Source of the DNA: Lineus longissimus
Lineage: Eukaryota; Nemertea; Pilidiophora; Heteronemertea; Lineidae
DNA length: 64,000 nt
NCBI RefSeq assembly: GCF_910592395.1
Contig: NC_088311.1
Span: forward strand, 20,214,501-20,278,500
Direction: 5' to 3'
In this document: positions 13,051 through 24,871 of the stretch, one piece after another
Numbering within the stretch: the stretch's first letter is position 1
How the letters are laid out: every line of letters begins with the position of its first letter
Notes under the pieces: generated by a model
What the model was told of the DNA's origin: nothing
Databases searched by the model: none
The model's input: the letters and a program-made list of their open reading frames with translations, nothing else
Made by a program: the position numbers and the translations under genes

Positions 13051-14650
13051 GTGTTTTTATACAATAGAAATACACATTACCCAGTTGAAGACAAATCAAA
13101 GACTGCCAATGAAAGTACTTTTTATACTAAGATAACAACAGCGCTGTCATTTCAAGATGGTTCTTGTGGGATGAGCGCAACCCGCTTTGCGACGTCACAT
13201 CTCCGAATCCAAGTTTAACTCAGAGTGGTAGTGAGAGTCGGGACAATGTGCAACCTCTCTAACGATTCAAGTATTTTCCTTATGCCCCTAAGGTGATAAA
13301 CACCCGCCAGTCGCCCACAAACTCCCCAAGGAATCAATTGCTATGCTACACAAAACAGGATGACAAATCTGAACTGTCCGATAATGAAGACAAAGTCTTG
13401 AACATTGTCATGGACTAATAGAACCAATATCTATGTAAATTGCCCATCCGAGTCCTGTTAGGGTGACAATTCATAAGCTTTACAACAAGCATTTTCAGAT
13501 ATTGGTTAAAGCTTAAATCAACTGCCTTGGAGGAATGTTCCCTGGAGCTCACTGCACCTGGATAATTATATTAATGGTAAAATATAATCATGCAGACAAA
13601 ATAGCTCAAAACGAGCCAAACCGCACAAAAAACCTTAGTCTTCTCCATTTCTGCTTGAAAGTTTTCATATTGGAATATCATCGCATATCTGGATATCTCG
13701 AAGCCCATTAAGTGATAAGATTTCACCATCAAAAGACGGGAAACCCCTCAAGTAAGTGGGAGATGCTATCGGTGGCGGCAGGAAATCACTACGATTTGTC
13801 AAAGGAAAATTGTCACATTCAAATGTAAATGAGTACATTTGAAGAGTTCAGATGCAAAAGCAAAGCTATTTGAGTCAAAGTAACTTTTCTCTTGTGACAA
13901 CGTGTTTAAAGGTTTTTGCATTAAAAGTTACATCTCATTACTCATGTTACTTGAGTTTTAATAGAATTTTTCCGTGTTTGCAATTAAACTTTTTGGTATT
14001 CCTCAACACAAGGTCATGAATCAAATATCATACTGCAGGACTGGAGAATCAAGACTTTCCCAAGAATATTGAGCTGGGGACTTCAAAAGAGTTGGTACAA
14101 ATTGAGATTTTGTCCATTTCATGGTTTAATCTTTGATGAAATTTGTCAGTATCATCCAAACAATGATTTCTCGGAGCAGAGCATGGTTATTTTGCTCACA
14201 CAGTTAGCATGGTACCTCTTTAACACCCCAACCATGCCTACTATAGCCATCTCAAAAAATCACTTCCTAACCTCAACAACATCCTCATCAAACAAACCCT
14301 TGGTAAGCTTGTTAAATTGGCTTCTATACCACCAGGGAGACACTAGAGAGACTCGATCCACTACTTTCTGTCACCGCAGATTGAAAAAAATGTTCCGAGG
14401 GCTCAGTTCATTAGCCAAGCCTAAAGGGATGCAATGAATCGAGTCACCTCGGTCACCTCGCGTCGCTGTTCCTTTCCTGATAATTACGTGTCACGTTCAA
14501 AGCCTCCTGGGAAATCTGCGGACAATTGTGGATAGCGCAACCATAATCTCGAGTCACCTTGATTTGTAGCGCTTTGTTTTGATGCTGCGGTCAGTTGTCT
14601 ATACGCTACACAGGAGTACCTAAAGAGTTGATGAATTCGGCACCAATAAT
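13051..14650. other. Intergenic DNA, no gene recognised
   Basis: AT-rich sequence with isolated short frames, the longest at 14069-14437, none resembling a known family. No tandem or inverted structure stands out. Confidence 0.45.
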
Positions 14651-14683
14651 TTGACAATGTCATAATGTCGTGTCATGACATTT

Positions 14684-14754
14684 TGACGTCATGTCCTTTT
14701 GAGTTTTGACGCCCACAATCACAGGAGCATGACGTCAAGTGAAGTGTGACGTCA
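14684..14754. promoter_or_regulatory. Cluster of three CRE palindromes
   Basis: Perfect 8-bp TGACGTCA palindromes (the CREB/ATF binding sequence) lie at 14684-14691, 14730-14737 and 14747-14754, with several ATGTCA/TGACAT half-like words around them (14650-14765). No gene start is recognised nearby, so a function as enhancer is only inference. Confidence 0.4.
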
Positions 14755-14964
14755 AATGTCACACCTCTACATACCATGAACCTTTTCATTTTTCTGGCCC
14801 TAAATAGTCAACACTTGACATAATGGGAAAAATCATCTGAATGACAGTTTGGGAGGATTCCATGATCACCGCCATTTACGTTACGGTTACGCTAAATCAC
14901 CCATCAGATGCCACGCGTCAATAACACAGAGTGGTTTGATTACGACAATCAGGAGAACCAAAAT

Positions 14965-15147
14965 ACCATGGAACCTCTCTTAATGGACACTGCTCTATCA
15001 AGCTTAAGGACTCCTCTCTGTAAAGGACACTAGTTTTGGTCCTAAACTGGTTGTTTCCATTCAATTTGACATCTCTAATTAGGACACCTCTCTATTAAGG
15101 ACATCACTTATCAGTCCGGAGGTGTCCTTAATAGAGAGGTTCTACTG
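14965..15147. mobile_element. CAGT-type MITE with inverted ends (GAACCTCTCT)
   Basis: Begins with TGGAACCTCTCTTAATGGAC and ends with its approximate reverse complement TCCTTAATAGAGAGGTTCTA followed by CTGTA. The inside carries TTTTGGTCC and CATTCAATTTGACA. Related copies lie at 21145-21318, 38865-39021, 52923-53081 and, more diverged, 52546-52665. The CAGT ends and TA flank (clear in the 52923 copy) fit a non-autonomous Tc1/mariner-pogo-like element. No transposase is encoded. Confidence 0.8.
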
Positions 15148-15149
15148 TA

Positions 15150-16900
15150 CTGCAGTTGCAGTCGCTCCATCAGACTTCTCTAATACTAGGCACGTGATAT
15201 TGGATCTCTGGCGACAGATTACATCCAGAAGTGATATCGCCGCATTGTTAGGTGTCAATCATACTTAGGCCAAGAAGCCATCAAGCTAAGCACTGAGCAT
15301 CTCGAATTCTGCCTCGGTATCCGCTGAATTGAATCAGAACTTATTGTATGATTGCGATTGTGACACCGCGATCGCTCAAATGCTTTGATCTCCAGCTTGT
15401 TATGAACACCGCGGCTTGGCAGCAGTGTGATATTTCATAGCGGCTCTGAAATTGGTTATTGAGTATGACATTAAAGCTGTCAGCATCCCAATATATTTTT
15501 GCAGATTTGCTCTTCTAAATTCAGATTCTTTTTGAAGAGAGGATTTTTGGGAGAAGAATTGGAAACTTATATCACACTTTTTATCGCATAATGCTCTTTG
15601 TACTTCATAGTCACAGAACATTCTCCATGACAAAAGCCAAGAGTTGTTTTGTAATGCATGCCAGTGTTCTGCAATGATCCAGGAAACGAAAAAGCTGACA
15701 AACCGTGAGGACCACCAGGAACTTGACAGACCTGAAGAGCTATCATGAACTGACAAGGGAACTTGAGGCATTTCAAGGAACGGATATCACCTGAAGAATG
15801 GTAATCAAACATGTCAAAAGACTTGCTAAATACTGAACACTGGTAGTGACCTTTTTTTAACAGAACAGCAGACCCCATTGGTGACAGATGGCCCCAAAAG
15901 ACTACAACTTCCAGTCCCAAAGGTTCACAGGAGCAAATATTTGATGTCAAAAATGGTCATCAGATACTATCTTGATAACACCCAAATTTACTGTGCAGTA
16001 ACTGTCAGTTGTACCAATTTCATTCACAGCCATCCAGGGTTACATCAGATACAAGAGAAAAGAAGATTTCCCTTGTGACCTCCTCGCCTCGATCTCAGCA
16101 AAACATGAATGGATCTCCCCAGCTAGACTAAAATTCGCCTAGCTTTCTCAGTCTTTTTCTCTCAATTAACAAGTAAATGCACAATACAGAGGATATTTCT
16201 TTTCACCACTTAGAGATTGGAGTACAAACTGTTTTTTTCAGCATGTAGCCAAGAATGGATCAGTTTGATCTGCCCTTGAAGCCATGACCTCGACCTTGTT
16301 TTCTCTAAAATATGGATGATTACCCAAAAAATCTCAGCAATTTTTTTGCCAATCCCAGCATCCCGAAAAATACCATTCAGGAGGGTCAAAAAAGCTTTGT
16401 GATTTCCTCGCAAATTGGCATTGCAACTTTTTTTTTATCAGAGAATGCTGGGACAATTACCCCACTTTCCCCCTCATACCTTTGCCAATACCAACTATCT
16501 TCACCACATCCTTATTTAATAGCCATATGCAACATATCACTCAGGTACCCCTGGGACTGTCAGTTGGACATGTAAATCCTTTTCAGATTACCCTGACTAT
16601 CTCCATGTGCCACATTGTCTGATTACTCGTCTGTAAGTTAGACTACCAAACACGCATAATCTGATGTATGACTTTTTTTCAACAGATAAAGAATGATTAA
16701 TTCAGTTTTAATTCAGTTTTCAGCAAAACTACATCGGTTTGTTCTTTAATAGCTAATGCAAACACAGCAATGACAGCTGAAAATATGAAATTCAATTTTT
16801 TTATCTTTAAAAATTAATGCAAAGTGACAAGTCTTCTACATGATATTCCAATGCGTTTTCTAAATAGTTTGGGACAACAGACATATTGTGTAAGTCTTCC
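15150..16900. other. Intergenic DNA, no gene recognised
   Basis: Overlapping minus-strand frames at 15400-15950 lack recognisable domains and splice signals. The remainder is AT-rich with oligo-T runs (about 16428 and 16671). Confidence 0.45.
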
Positions 16901-16904
16901 CTGA

Positions 16905-17290
16905 CATGATGAAATGGTCCAGGGACCATGTGCTCACATGTGTCAAAGGACCTAGAAAAGTAGGTAAAAAAACTGCAGACGATATGTGATGTAGCATTGC
17001 TAGAAGTACCTACCATATTTTTTAATAATTTTTCGGACCAGTATTAAGTTAGAAAGCGCATGTTTTCACTTTTAACATTTGGCCCCCTGGTGGCCAAACC
17101 GGGAATGATATGAGGTCGCGATTCAGTCTCTGAGTAGCAGTCACCAAGGGGTACATGTGTACCAAGTTGGAGTTCAATAGCTTCAGCGGTAATGAAACGT
17201 GCCACCCATGTCTAACGACGGATGACGACGATCGACGACGGAAGACGGACACTGCGTAATTGTAGACTTCACAAGTGAGCCAAAAACCCA
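16905..17290. mobile_element. Copy of the dispersed repeat of 1-835
   Basis: Shares AAATGGTCCAGGGACCATGT with the 53370 copy, and GGCCCCCTGGTGGCCAAA, GAAACGTGCCAC, GACGACG repeats, CGGACACTGCG and GTGAGCCAAAAA with the 1-835 copy. There is a single internal module here, not the tandem array seen at 1-835. Confidence 0.75.
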
Positions 17291-17496
17291 CCTTCCTAAA
17301 GAGAAACACTTGTTTCCCTTATCACGGATATTTATACTACCATAAGAGTTATCATCACATGCCACAGTGTACCAACAACTGAATGATACGACTCAATATC
17401 GCAATATAGCATGGTTAATTTCCCGCATCATGTCAGAAATGAGATGCGTGGTGGAAGAGACAATTGTATCTGTGAGATCTAATTCTGCTGATATCA

Positions 17497-18055
17497 AGAA
17501 AGCCACTCAGAGCAGCAACCAAAGACTTGTCAATATGATCATACGATTGCTGACAGGTGTTTTTGATGAGGTTTTTTTGTGTAACAGAGGTAGAAGTTTG
17601 TGACAGTGACAGCAACATCCTGATCATACCCGTTATAACTGTCACACCCTAAATTCAAACACGTTGTCACTGTCACATCCTAAGTTCATACCCACCATTG
17701 CTGTCACTTAAATTCATATCCATTTTTGTTGTAACATCCTAAATTCATACCTGCAGTTGCTGTCACAACCTAAATTCATACCTGCTGTTGCTGTTACATC
17801 CTGAATTCATTCCTGGAGTTACTGTTCTATCCTAAATTGAATTCCGGATGCAAAAGTACACGTATGCGATTAGGATTCATGGTACCATGTACATGATCAT
17901 GATGTTTGTTAGATTGTCATGAGAAAAAAGTTGAACTGTGATGGGATGATATTGCGACATAAAGAAAGCCACACAGAATAGCAACCAACGATATTGGACA
18001 ATATGATCGTACAACTGCCACCAGGTGTTAATGAAGACATTTTTTTTCTGGCAGG
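17497..18055. repeat. Duplicated 85-90 bp block flanking a 32-bp minisatellite
   Basis: The block with AGAAAGCCACTCAGAGCAGC ... CAATATGATCATACGATTGC (about 17497-17583) recurs diverged at about 17963-18052 (AAGCCACACAGAATAGCAAC ... CAATATGATCGTACAACTGC). Between them (17632-17846) are about seven imperfect copies of a unit of roughly 32 bp with CTGTCACATCCTAAATTCAT. Confidence 0.75.
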
Positions 18056-19490
18056 AGATCCACGCAGAGAATTTGTGAAGAGTGGGTTAGAGGCAAGATG
18101 ATGGTTTTTCTCCAGCAGGTAATGTAAGGGGTGTTTTTCTCTCCGCCTCAATGTGACTTCCAATGACAGCTTTTGGGCAATTATAGGGCATTCGGTATCC
18201 TTAGATACGTAAAACACTCAAGATCCCCCCCAAAAAATACTGATAAACATAGTTCAGAGTTATAATGTGCTTCCATAAGTTACTCGAGTAGAGGCTGGAT
18301 TTTTGGTGAACTTGGTAGTTCAGAATGATTATTCCCCGACAACTCAAAATGACCACATTGGTGGTGCAAAATGAACACTTCAGTGCCTGCTCCGTAGAAT
18401 AACTCTCCTCTGGTGGTGTGAATGCGGGCACCTGTGGCGGGCTACTCAACAGAGTGCTATTGATCAGAATGACATTTCCTATTGGTCTGTCCATTGGTAT
18501 CGCCAACGAAGGGTAGAAAAGTGACATAGTCTTGGCTGAGGGTTTGGAGGGAAGGTAAAAAAATCAGAGGCATCTTATATGGAAAATGACCGGGTGTCTT
18601 CCCAGAGTGAAATTTTTCCCCAGACCAGTTTAATGCCAGATTTGAACACGGCGACATCTGAACCCACCTAGTCAGCGCCAGGCTAAATCATGCAAATCAC
18701 TATTGCTGTACAAAAGATGAAATATTGAAATACTGATGTGATGAGAAACTGATAGCGATAATCAGAAAAAGATTGGCGAATGTAAATGTGCGCAATGGGG
18801 ACAGTCTCTGATCATCACAAGGGGGTCATACCTACCATCTTCTGCCACCCGAGTTCACCCCAATATCATGTCAACTCGGTTTCGTCAACACATTGTCTAC
18901 AAAACTGAATGTCAAACAGCATGAAGCGACCATTTATGCTGTACTCTTTAAATAGTAAGAGCTAAATATTCCGAACCGGTCTTAGATCTGTGAAACTAGC
19001 GTATTTTTAAAGGGAATATCAAGCGAAAATGCCACAAATACAAGCTTTGAGCAATACTACACAACAGTGCTCCAATAAACTTGTAAATATCAGCCAATAT
19101 TATTTGAAAACATTTTCGTGCAAGCATTGAAATAAAAGGTATAAATCTCATTTTAGAAACTAGAATTGGAACACTTCTTTTTGGTTCAAAAGCTTCAAAA
19201 GGTTTGAAAATGAAACTTCTAAATATTGCTTTTACTCTGGGGCTATGACATCAGGTTACAATGTGATTTCTATCCCAAAGGACTAACAGCATTACAGTGC
19301 CGTAAAAACCAATATGCGACAAGAAAGGCGCTCTTTTCTACTGATATTGATTTCATATCATCTCTTAGGAAATTTTGTCAGAAGAAGGCTGAGCGTTAAG
19401 TTAATTTCTTTGGCAGGCTTCAAGCTTTTTGGTCACCGGTCCATTTGTGAAAATAAAGGGTAAACTATTTCAAGCATTGACCAGTGAACA
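18056..19490. other. Putative intron or 3' flank of the MPDZ/PATJ gene; no further exon found
   Basis: The exon at 19494-20073 ends in a strong donor, so the sequence to its left is expected to start with intron. I looked for the second half of PDZ1 on the minus strand down to position 1 and did not recognise it. Only short frames without resemblance are visible here. Confidence 0.4.
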
Positions 19491-19493
19491 TAC

Positions 19494-20073
19494 CTTGCTG
19501 CTATGCCTCCCGGCTGAATCTCCTGGACGAAGATACCAAGCTCACCACGGTTCTCACTCTTCAACCCGACAACGCTGAAACCCAGACTCGAGTTCTCAGC
19601 CTTGAAAAGTTGGATGCACTGCGTTTCTCGACCTGCTGCCATTGTTTCTATTGCTTCTTTCAATTCTTCTGGATCGTAGATTTTGGACGTTTCAATTTCT
19701 TCAAAAGAGGGCGTGGACATGGAGAAATTAGGTTGTTCACGCTCGATGTCTTCATCATTGTTCCCCAAATACTGAGCGGTACTTTCTGCCTCTAACGCGA
19801 AACGGAGGTTGATTTTTTCCTCCGCGGCCTCCGATAGGACGAGTTTTCCCGTATCAAGATTGATGTCAAAGTCATCTAGATCCAAATTTGAGGAAGTTGC
19901 ATGCTGGTATTTTTTAAGTTCTTCAATGGAGTCGTCGATTGTGAGGAGTTGGTTGAATAGTGGCGACTCCAGCATCATGATGAGCTGGGAAAGTTCCGAG
20001 TCATGACTGACATCCCCCGTTGCGTTCAGCTTCTCCTGAAGCCGCTCCAGCAGCTGCAGAGCATGCTGGGACT
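19494..20073 (-). CDS. MPDZ/PATJ-like: MPDZ/PATJ (multi-PDZ scaffold) exon: L27 domain and first half of PDZ1
   Basis: Internal exon of the multiple-PDZ scaffold family (MPDZ/MUPP1 and PATJ/INADL). In animals PATJ binds the L27 domain of PALS1 in the apical Crumbs polarity complex; MPDZ is its paralogue at junctions and synapses. The exon encodes an N-terminal L27 domain (ALQLLERLQEKLNATGD, then SPLFNQLLTIDDSIEELKKY), an acidic linker of about 90 residues, and the start of PDZ1 with LGFSVVGLKSENRGELGIF and VQEIQPGG. That PDZ core is characteristic of this family. The acceptor is TCTTTTCAG before 20073 and the donor is AAG|GTATGT at 19494/19493. The exon enters in phase 1 and leaves in phase 2, within the last Arg codon of GGIAAR. 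The start-codon exon and later PDZ exons were not located, so MPDZ versus PATJ cannot be decided here. Confidence 0.9.
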
Positions 20074-20138
20074 CTGAAAAGACACAAAGTGGCAAAGATT
20101 TTGAAATCCTGTGTAAACATTTAGTCTAATGGATCTGC

Positions 20139-20144
20139 TTTATT
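20139..20144 (-). terminator. Possible polyadenylation signal AATAAA
   Basis: AATAAA on the minus strand, about 155 bases after the TAA that closes the putative exon at 20300-20466. It supports reading that exon as a last exon, but the hexamer is common in AT-rich DNA. Confidence 0.25.
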
Positions 20145-20299
20145 TAAAGTCTCAATTGGGGAAATATCTTAGCATGGTAGACAATTTCTTAGTCATGTTA
20201 GTCCTAGAAATAAAAGTCAGAAATGGCTACAAGCAAGGTTATTTTGTGAAATGGTAAAGATATTTTTAGATGAGATGAAAATGTTGATGTTTGATACCG

Positions 20300-20466
20300 T
20301 TATTGTGTTGCCACATCATAAAAAGAGGCTTGAAAAAGACGAAGGAGAACATGTACAGAGTGATGTAAACTGTCTAATGTGAATGGAACTTCGTCATTAT
20401 AATGTTTCTGAGAATATTCGGATATTGTTTGTTCTATAGATTTAACTAACTGTTCTAGTTCAAGAA
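20300..20466 (-). CDS. Possible terminal coding exon, unknown protein
   Basis: After a good acceptor (ATATATTTTGCAG) a frame of about 55 residues runs to a TAA at 20300-20302. It looks helical and protein-like (starts LELEQLVKSIEQTISEY, later LDSLHHSVHVLLRLFQASF). I do not recognise the family. It enters in phase 1, the same phase as the MPDZ/PATJ exon 227 bp downstream on the same strand. It could therefore be an alternative last exon of that gene, or the last exon of an upstream gene, or a chance frame. There is no donor before the stop. Confidence 0.35.
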
Positions 20467-20499
20467 CTGCAAAATATATAACCATTTTGAAGTTTTGAA

Positions 20500-21140
20500 A
20501 GCAGAGTCGGAGTTTGATATGCTAAGTATGCTCTGAATAAACTGTTCATGCCAGAAGACAGTCTCATTCGTCTTTCTGGAAGAGGGAGGGAGTTCGGTAG
20601 AGATTTACATTTTTTGATTTTTTGGCATGCAGACATGTAGTAATTACAGTATGACATGTGCCCTTAGAATAGAAGTTACGACATCTGGTGGTGGAAGATA
20701 GGACTCCACAGCGTATTTCTGAATCAGCCCATCAGGGGGTCAAAGGAGAGATGAACAGTGTTCAATTTTAGGCATCCTACTAATTTCGACATGGAGCCTA
20801 AGAACAAAGGGTTAGATATAAATCAACAAATGGAGTGTATGGATAGACTGGTATGTTTGTTGACTCTCGACTATGTACTAGAGCAGATCAATAACCTGTC
20901 TTATAGATCACTTATTGATCACAAGTGTCTATTGCCACGCATGATCGGCAGCCAGGCTCCGTCGAGCGTTATTTACCCTGGAACAGTTTCAGTCCAAATT
21001 GATTGAACTGGTGATGCGTAAAATGCGGCCGGAGATGGGACATGGCCTCCAGAAATTTGGGCAAGTTTAATAGAGAGAAAATAAGCTTTTAACGACGTCT
21101 GATGGTGGAAGATTGGATTCCAGAAATGACCACAGCATAT
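20500..21140. other. Non-coding DNA, no gene recognised
   Basis: Two similar words, ACATCTGGTGGTGGAAGATA (about 20680) and CGTCTGATGGTGGAAGATTG (about 21095), mark a diverged direct repeat of about 410 bp period. No exon is supported. Confidence 0.4.
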
Positions 21141-21144
21141 CAAA

Positions 21145-21318
21145 TAGTGGAACCGCCCTTTATGGATACCTCTGTAATCAGGACAGCCTCGCTACTATAC
21201 ATGTAAAGGGAACAATACAGAATTTGTCATCTCCAACCAAATTCACCTTGTAATCAGTACGTCTCTGTATCATTGACAGCATCCGTCAGTCCCAAGTCCT
21301 TATTAGTGGTTCTACTGT
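21145..21318. mobile_element. Diverged CAGT-type MITE
   Basis: Begins AGTGGAACCGCCCTTTATGG and ends ATTAGTGGTTCTACTGTA, with internal ATCAGGACA and CAGTCCCAAGTCC words as in the MITE at 14965-15147. Diverged, with no coding capacity. Confidence 0.6.
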
Positions 21319-21319
21319 A

Positions 21320-23810
21320 GTTTTGACCAAATTTGTACACAACTTCACCCGATAAATATTTCATGTTACCTTTACCTTCAGTGTTGTGACCATCTAAGAG
21401 CAGTTGTGTAGGAACCACGGCCTCATTGCTGCTTTGTCCTGCACAAGTCAAACTCAAGTGAGTGTTATGCCAGCTACTAAAGCAAAGATGCCTCTATCAC
21501 GACATTAAAAGTTGCTATTGAAAGGATTCTGAGAAGTCCACAGCCAGCATAATATAGAAGTTTACAATCCTCAAAAATGCCAGGCAAAGCTTCCTATCGT
21601 TCTCAAAGCGTTATGATTGATATACAAGGGTACCCAGGCTATTTCATTGGGTGTGCCTTGTCACAAACTCTGCCAACACATTACAAATCTCCTCGATGGC
21701 AGATCGCACAAAGATCACGACCATATCGGAAGTTGACAAATCCCTAGGGACCGCTACCAACACGTTGTGTCATCTGTGCATGACATTGCCAGTATCGGGG
21801 GCCGTCTCTCTCCCTGGACGCCATCAATCAGAGCGGTTACTGGATGATAAATTTTATTAAACCTGCCAACGGGGAAACCGTTGCCAATCCATATCATTTT
21901 AAAGGGGCTCTATGGGCAGGAGCCAAGTAGGCAAGATTAGGTTCTAATATAGACAAAGTCACTAAGAGAAGTATCTCCCATCCCAGAATATATCAACCAC
22001 TGTAAATAATGGTCTCCTTAAGTCTACCAATTTCACCCACGACACATTTTTCTCTCCAAGACCCCATTGGATTCTGTTAGATATAGCTCAAAATCCCGGC
22101 CATGAATCCATCATAAGCCTTAACATCACCTCTCCTCTCAATTCTTGGCTAAGAATCGCCTCTTTCCCACAACTGGCATGACATGTTTGGTCAAAAGGAC
22201 CAAGTATCAAACTTGATACCAAAGAGCTCAGTGGTGATGTATAAGATCCACTCTTTGATCCAATGACCATTTTATCCAATACCCCATCAGATTTGGTTAG
22301 ATAAACAGGGATATCACAGTGCTTGAACAACAAAACTGTAAACATCCCTTGTGAAAATTTTGTCCTTAAGTAGAACTGCCCTTATTTGTAAAAATATGCA
22401 TCCAAAATGCTGATTTTTGGTCATATTTCGAAAATTCGAAGTTCTACTGAGAGCTGGGACGTATCTTTACAGTTCTTTTGTGAAAAAAAACAACCTCTCT
22501 GATGAGAAAAACACTAATGTTCAAAATTTGAAGATGTCACATCCCTGGATATAGCTCACAATCCCGACCATGAGCCAACCATAAGCACAGCTCTACCTCA
22601 ATTCCACGCTCAGCATCGCCCCAGGATGTTCTAATTCAATCCAGCACCAAATCATTAAGGTCTCTTTGTATCCATAAAGCTGCCCGAGGGCTCCTTCCTA
22701 ACTGTTTAGTTAGAGCTATGACTTCTGCCACACTGGAGGGCAATGATCGTGTTTTTCCCAAATGAGATGAGAGCAATACCCTTTATGATCAAATGAACCC
22801 TGTACTTCTCGAGATGATGGGTCATTTTGGCCACTTTTACAAGCATTATGAGTATCGAGATGAGACAACTTGTGCATCACTAAGGAAGAACAGTGGCTAA
22901 CTGACGATTTGCTTGGCAATTTCAGTTGGTCAAATGAACCAGTTTGCATGTAAGGCTACATTTAGTCTGTTTAGTAGGTCCGAAGAGGTATCTCTGTCTC
23001 ATGGTCAAAGGCTACTGAACATGCTGAATGGGAGAAGGGTGTGTTCCTGGTATACCAGATCTGTGTGATATTCTTGGCTCTCCTAATAACGTGGTTGTGT
23101 TGTCCTTTGCCTGTTGCGTCTTCCTTAGGAGGCCTAACTTCATCCATCCAAGATATTCAGAGAAATGTTTGCATGATTTTATTTTTGCAGGTGCTATGTT
23201 GGCTATTTGTGATGTAAACGAATACAGGAAGTGTGTACAAGAATTAAACACTTCACTTAAAGAGGCAAGCAATTGAATTCTGCACAACTGAAGTCACCAA
23301 TGCCATGTTCTCTGCACGCTCAACTCACAGTGATTCGCCCAGACAAGGCTTTATTCATTGGCCACCCAGGTGTCACGAAACTGGCCGAGACAGTTAGATC
23401 GATGACAAGATCGATATTTCACACTGGATTTCTTCGGAGTGATCAAATTCGCATCGACCATGTCATTTTGAGATCTGCCTAAATCTCCTTTGTCTAGCAT
23501 TGATCTTGTCACTTTCAACAGTAGCAGACTCAATGTTAAAGTATGAATATCTATAGAAAGCGTCAGGTCCCATTCGTTTGATAAAACCGTTGGATTTGTT
23601 TAGTGTTTAGTCTACTGAACATGATTTCGTTACTCCAGTTGATTAAAAGAACTATTGAGAGCACATCTACATTTGCACCTTAAATCAATAGCAGTATATT
23701 CAAATAAGGCACAAGCACATGTATCAAAACATATAGATTGCAATTCTTACACTATTTCTGTCTTTTCAGCCCTCTTGTATCGTCATGATTGAGAAACACC
23801 TTCAGCAAGT
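21320..23810. other. Intergenic DNA with a diverged direct repeat, no gene recognised
   Basis: ATATAGCTCAAAATCCCGGC (22081) and ATATAGCTCACAATCCCGAC (22551) start two similar blocks of about 70 bp, each containing CATGA, CCAT/ATAAGC and CATCGCC-like words. Short frames at 22716-23533 have no recognisable domain. No gene is supported. Confidence 0.45.
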
Positions 23811-23816
23811 CATGTA

Positions 23817-24870
23817 CAGTGGAACCCCGGTAACACGACCACCCAAGGGACTAAGCCGAAGTGGTCGTGTTACCGGGGTGGTCGCGTTAGTGAATTTAAG
23901 AATCATAAGTAGGTTTTCCCGCCAAAATATCGTCCTGCTGTGTGTACATTGACATGCATTAATGACTACGCCACCGGGTGATTCGATAATTTTGTGTGTA
24001 TATTACGAATAAAAAATCATTTCTTGAGTGTTTTGCGTTTAATTTGCAACTTATGTAAATGAGTAAATAAACTGACGAGAGCTAATTAGACCAAACATTA
24101 CATTAAAACTTGAGCATGCTAATTAGAACAAGCATGTAATTCACACCATCGGCAGCTGCCCTTCTTGATGTCAAGCTAATATTCCCGCTAACATTGAGAG
24201 AGCTGATGTGAGAAGATGTTGAGAATTCTTCCTGATGTCTTCCTGCTTTAACATCAGCCAATTTGAACTGGTACTGATTAAATCATCTTTTTAATAACGT
24301 ATTTTATCAACATTACGACGTAGTAAGCATTCTTTACTTTGAGTATCGGTACTCTTACTAATCAACATAATTTATTTGTCCTAAAAACTACGTGTGCATG
24401 CCTCTTGACATCATTTAATACTAAATGATGAAAAAACAAGCCGTGAGTCGAAAAGAAAGTTTATTCTTCATTTTATTTGCGCTTACATTTGATCAAACCT
24501 TGGAGGAATTATACTTGAAGTATAGTTCCTCCAAGATCAAACTCACTTACACATCATTTATTTTCATATGGATTCCCATGGTCATTGTGTTCGAGGTGCT
24601 AATTATCAACACGGATTTGCGAGAAGGTGCCAATTGATACCATGCAGTCATGGTTGATTACGGCAATTAGGCCTCATGGTCGCGTTAGCGGGGTTAATTT
24701 GCAGTTTGGGACCGACCAAGCTGGTGGTCGCGGTCTGGGTACCGGGGTGGTCGTGTTAGCGAGGGCCAGTTAATGGGAATTAGAGAGAAAACCATTCGGG
24801 ACCGGAGAATTTTGGTCGTGTTCGCGGGGTGGTCGCGTTACTGAGGTGGTCGCCGACCGGGGTTCCACTG
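23817..24870. mobile_element. 1,054-bp non-autonomous DNA transposon, CAGT ends, TA target site
   Basis: Starts CAGTGGAACCCCGGT and ends with the exact complement ACCGGGGTTCCACTG. Both sides are flanked by TA. The ends fit the Tc1/mariner-pogo (Tigger) superfamily. Inside both ends the word GGTCG(T/C)GTTA and its complement recur many times (23835-23890 and 24680-24850), forming subterminal repeats, including a hairpin CCGGTAACACGACCAC / GTGGTCGTGTTACCGG. No transposase frame is present; the longest internal frame (24425-24637) is unremarkable. Confidence 0.9.
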
Positions 24871-24871
24871 T

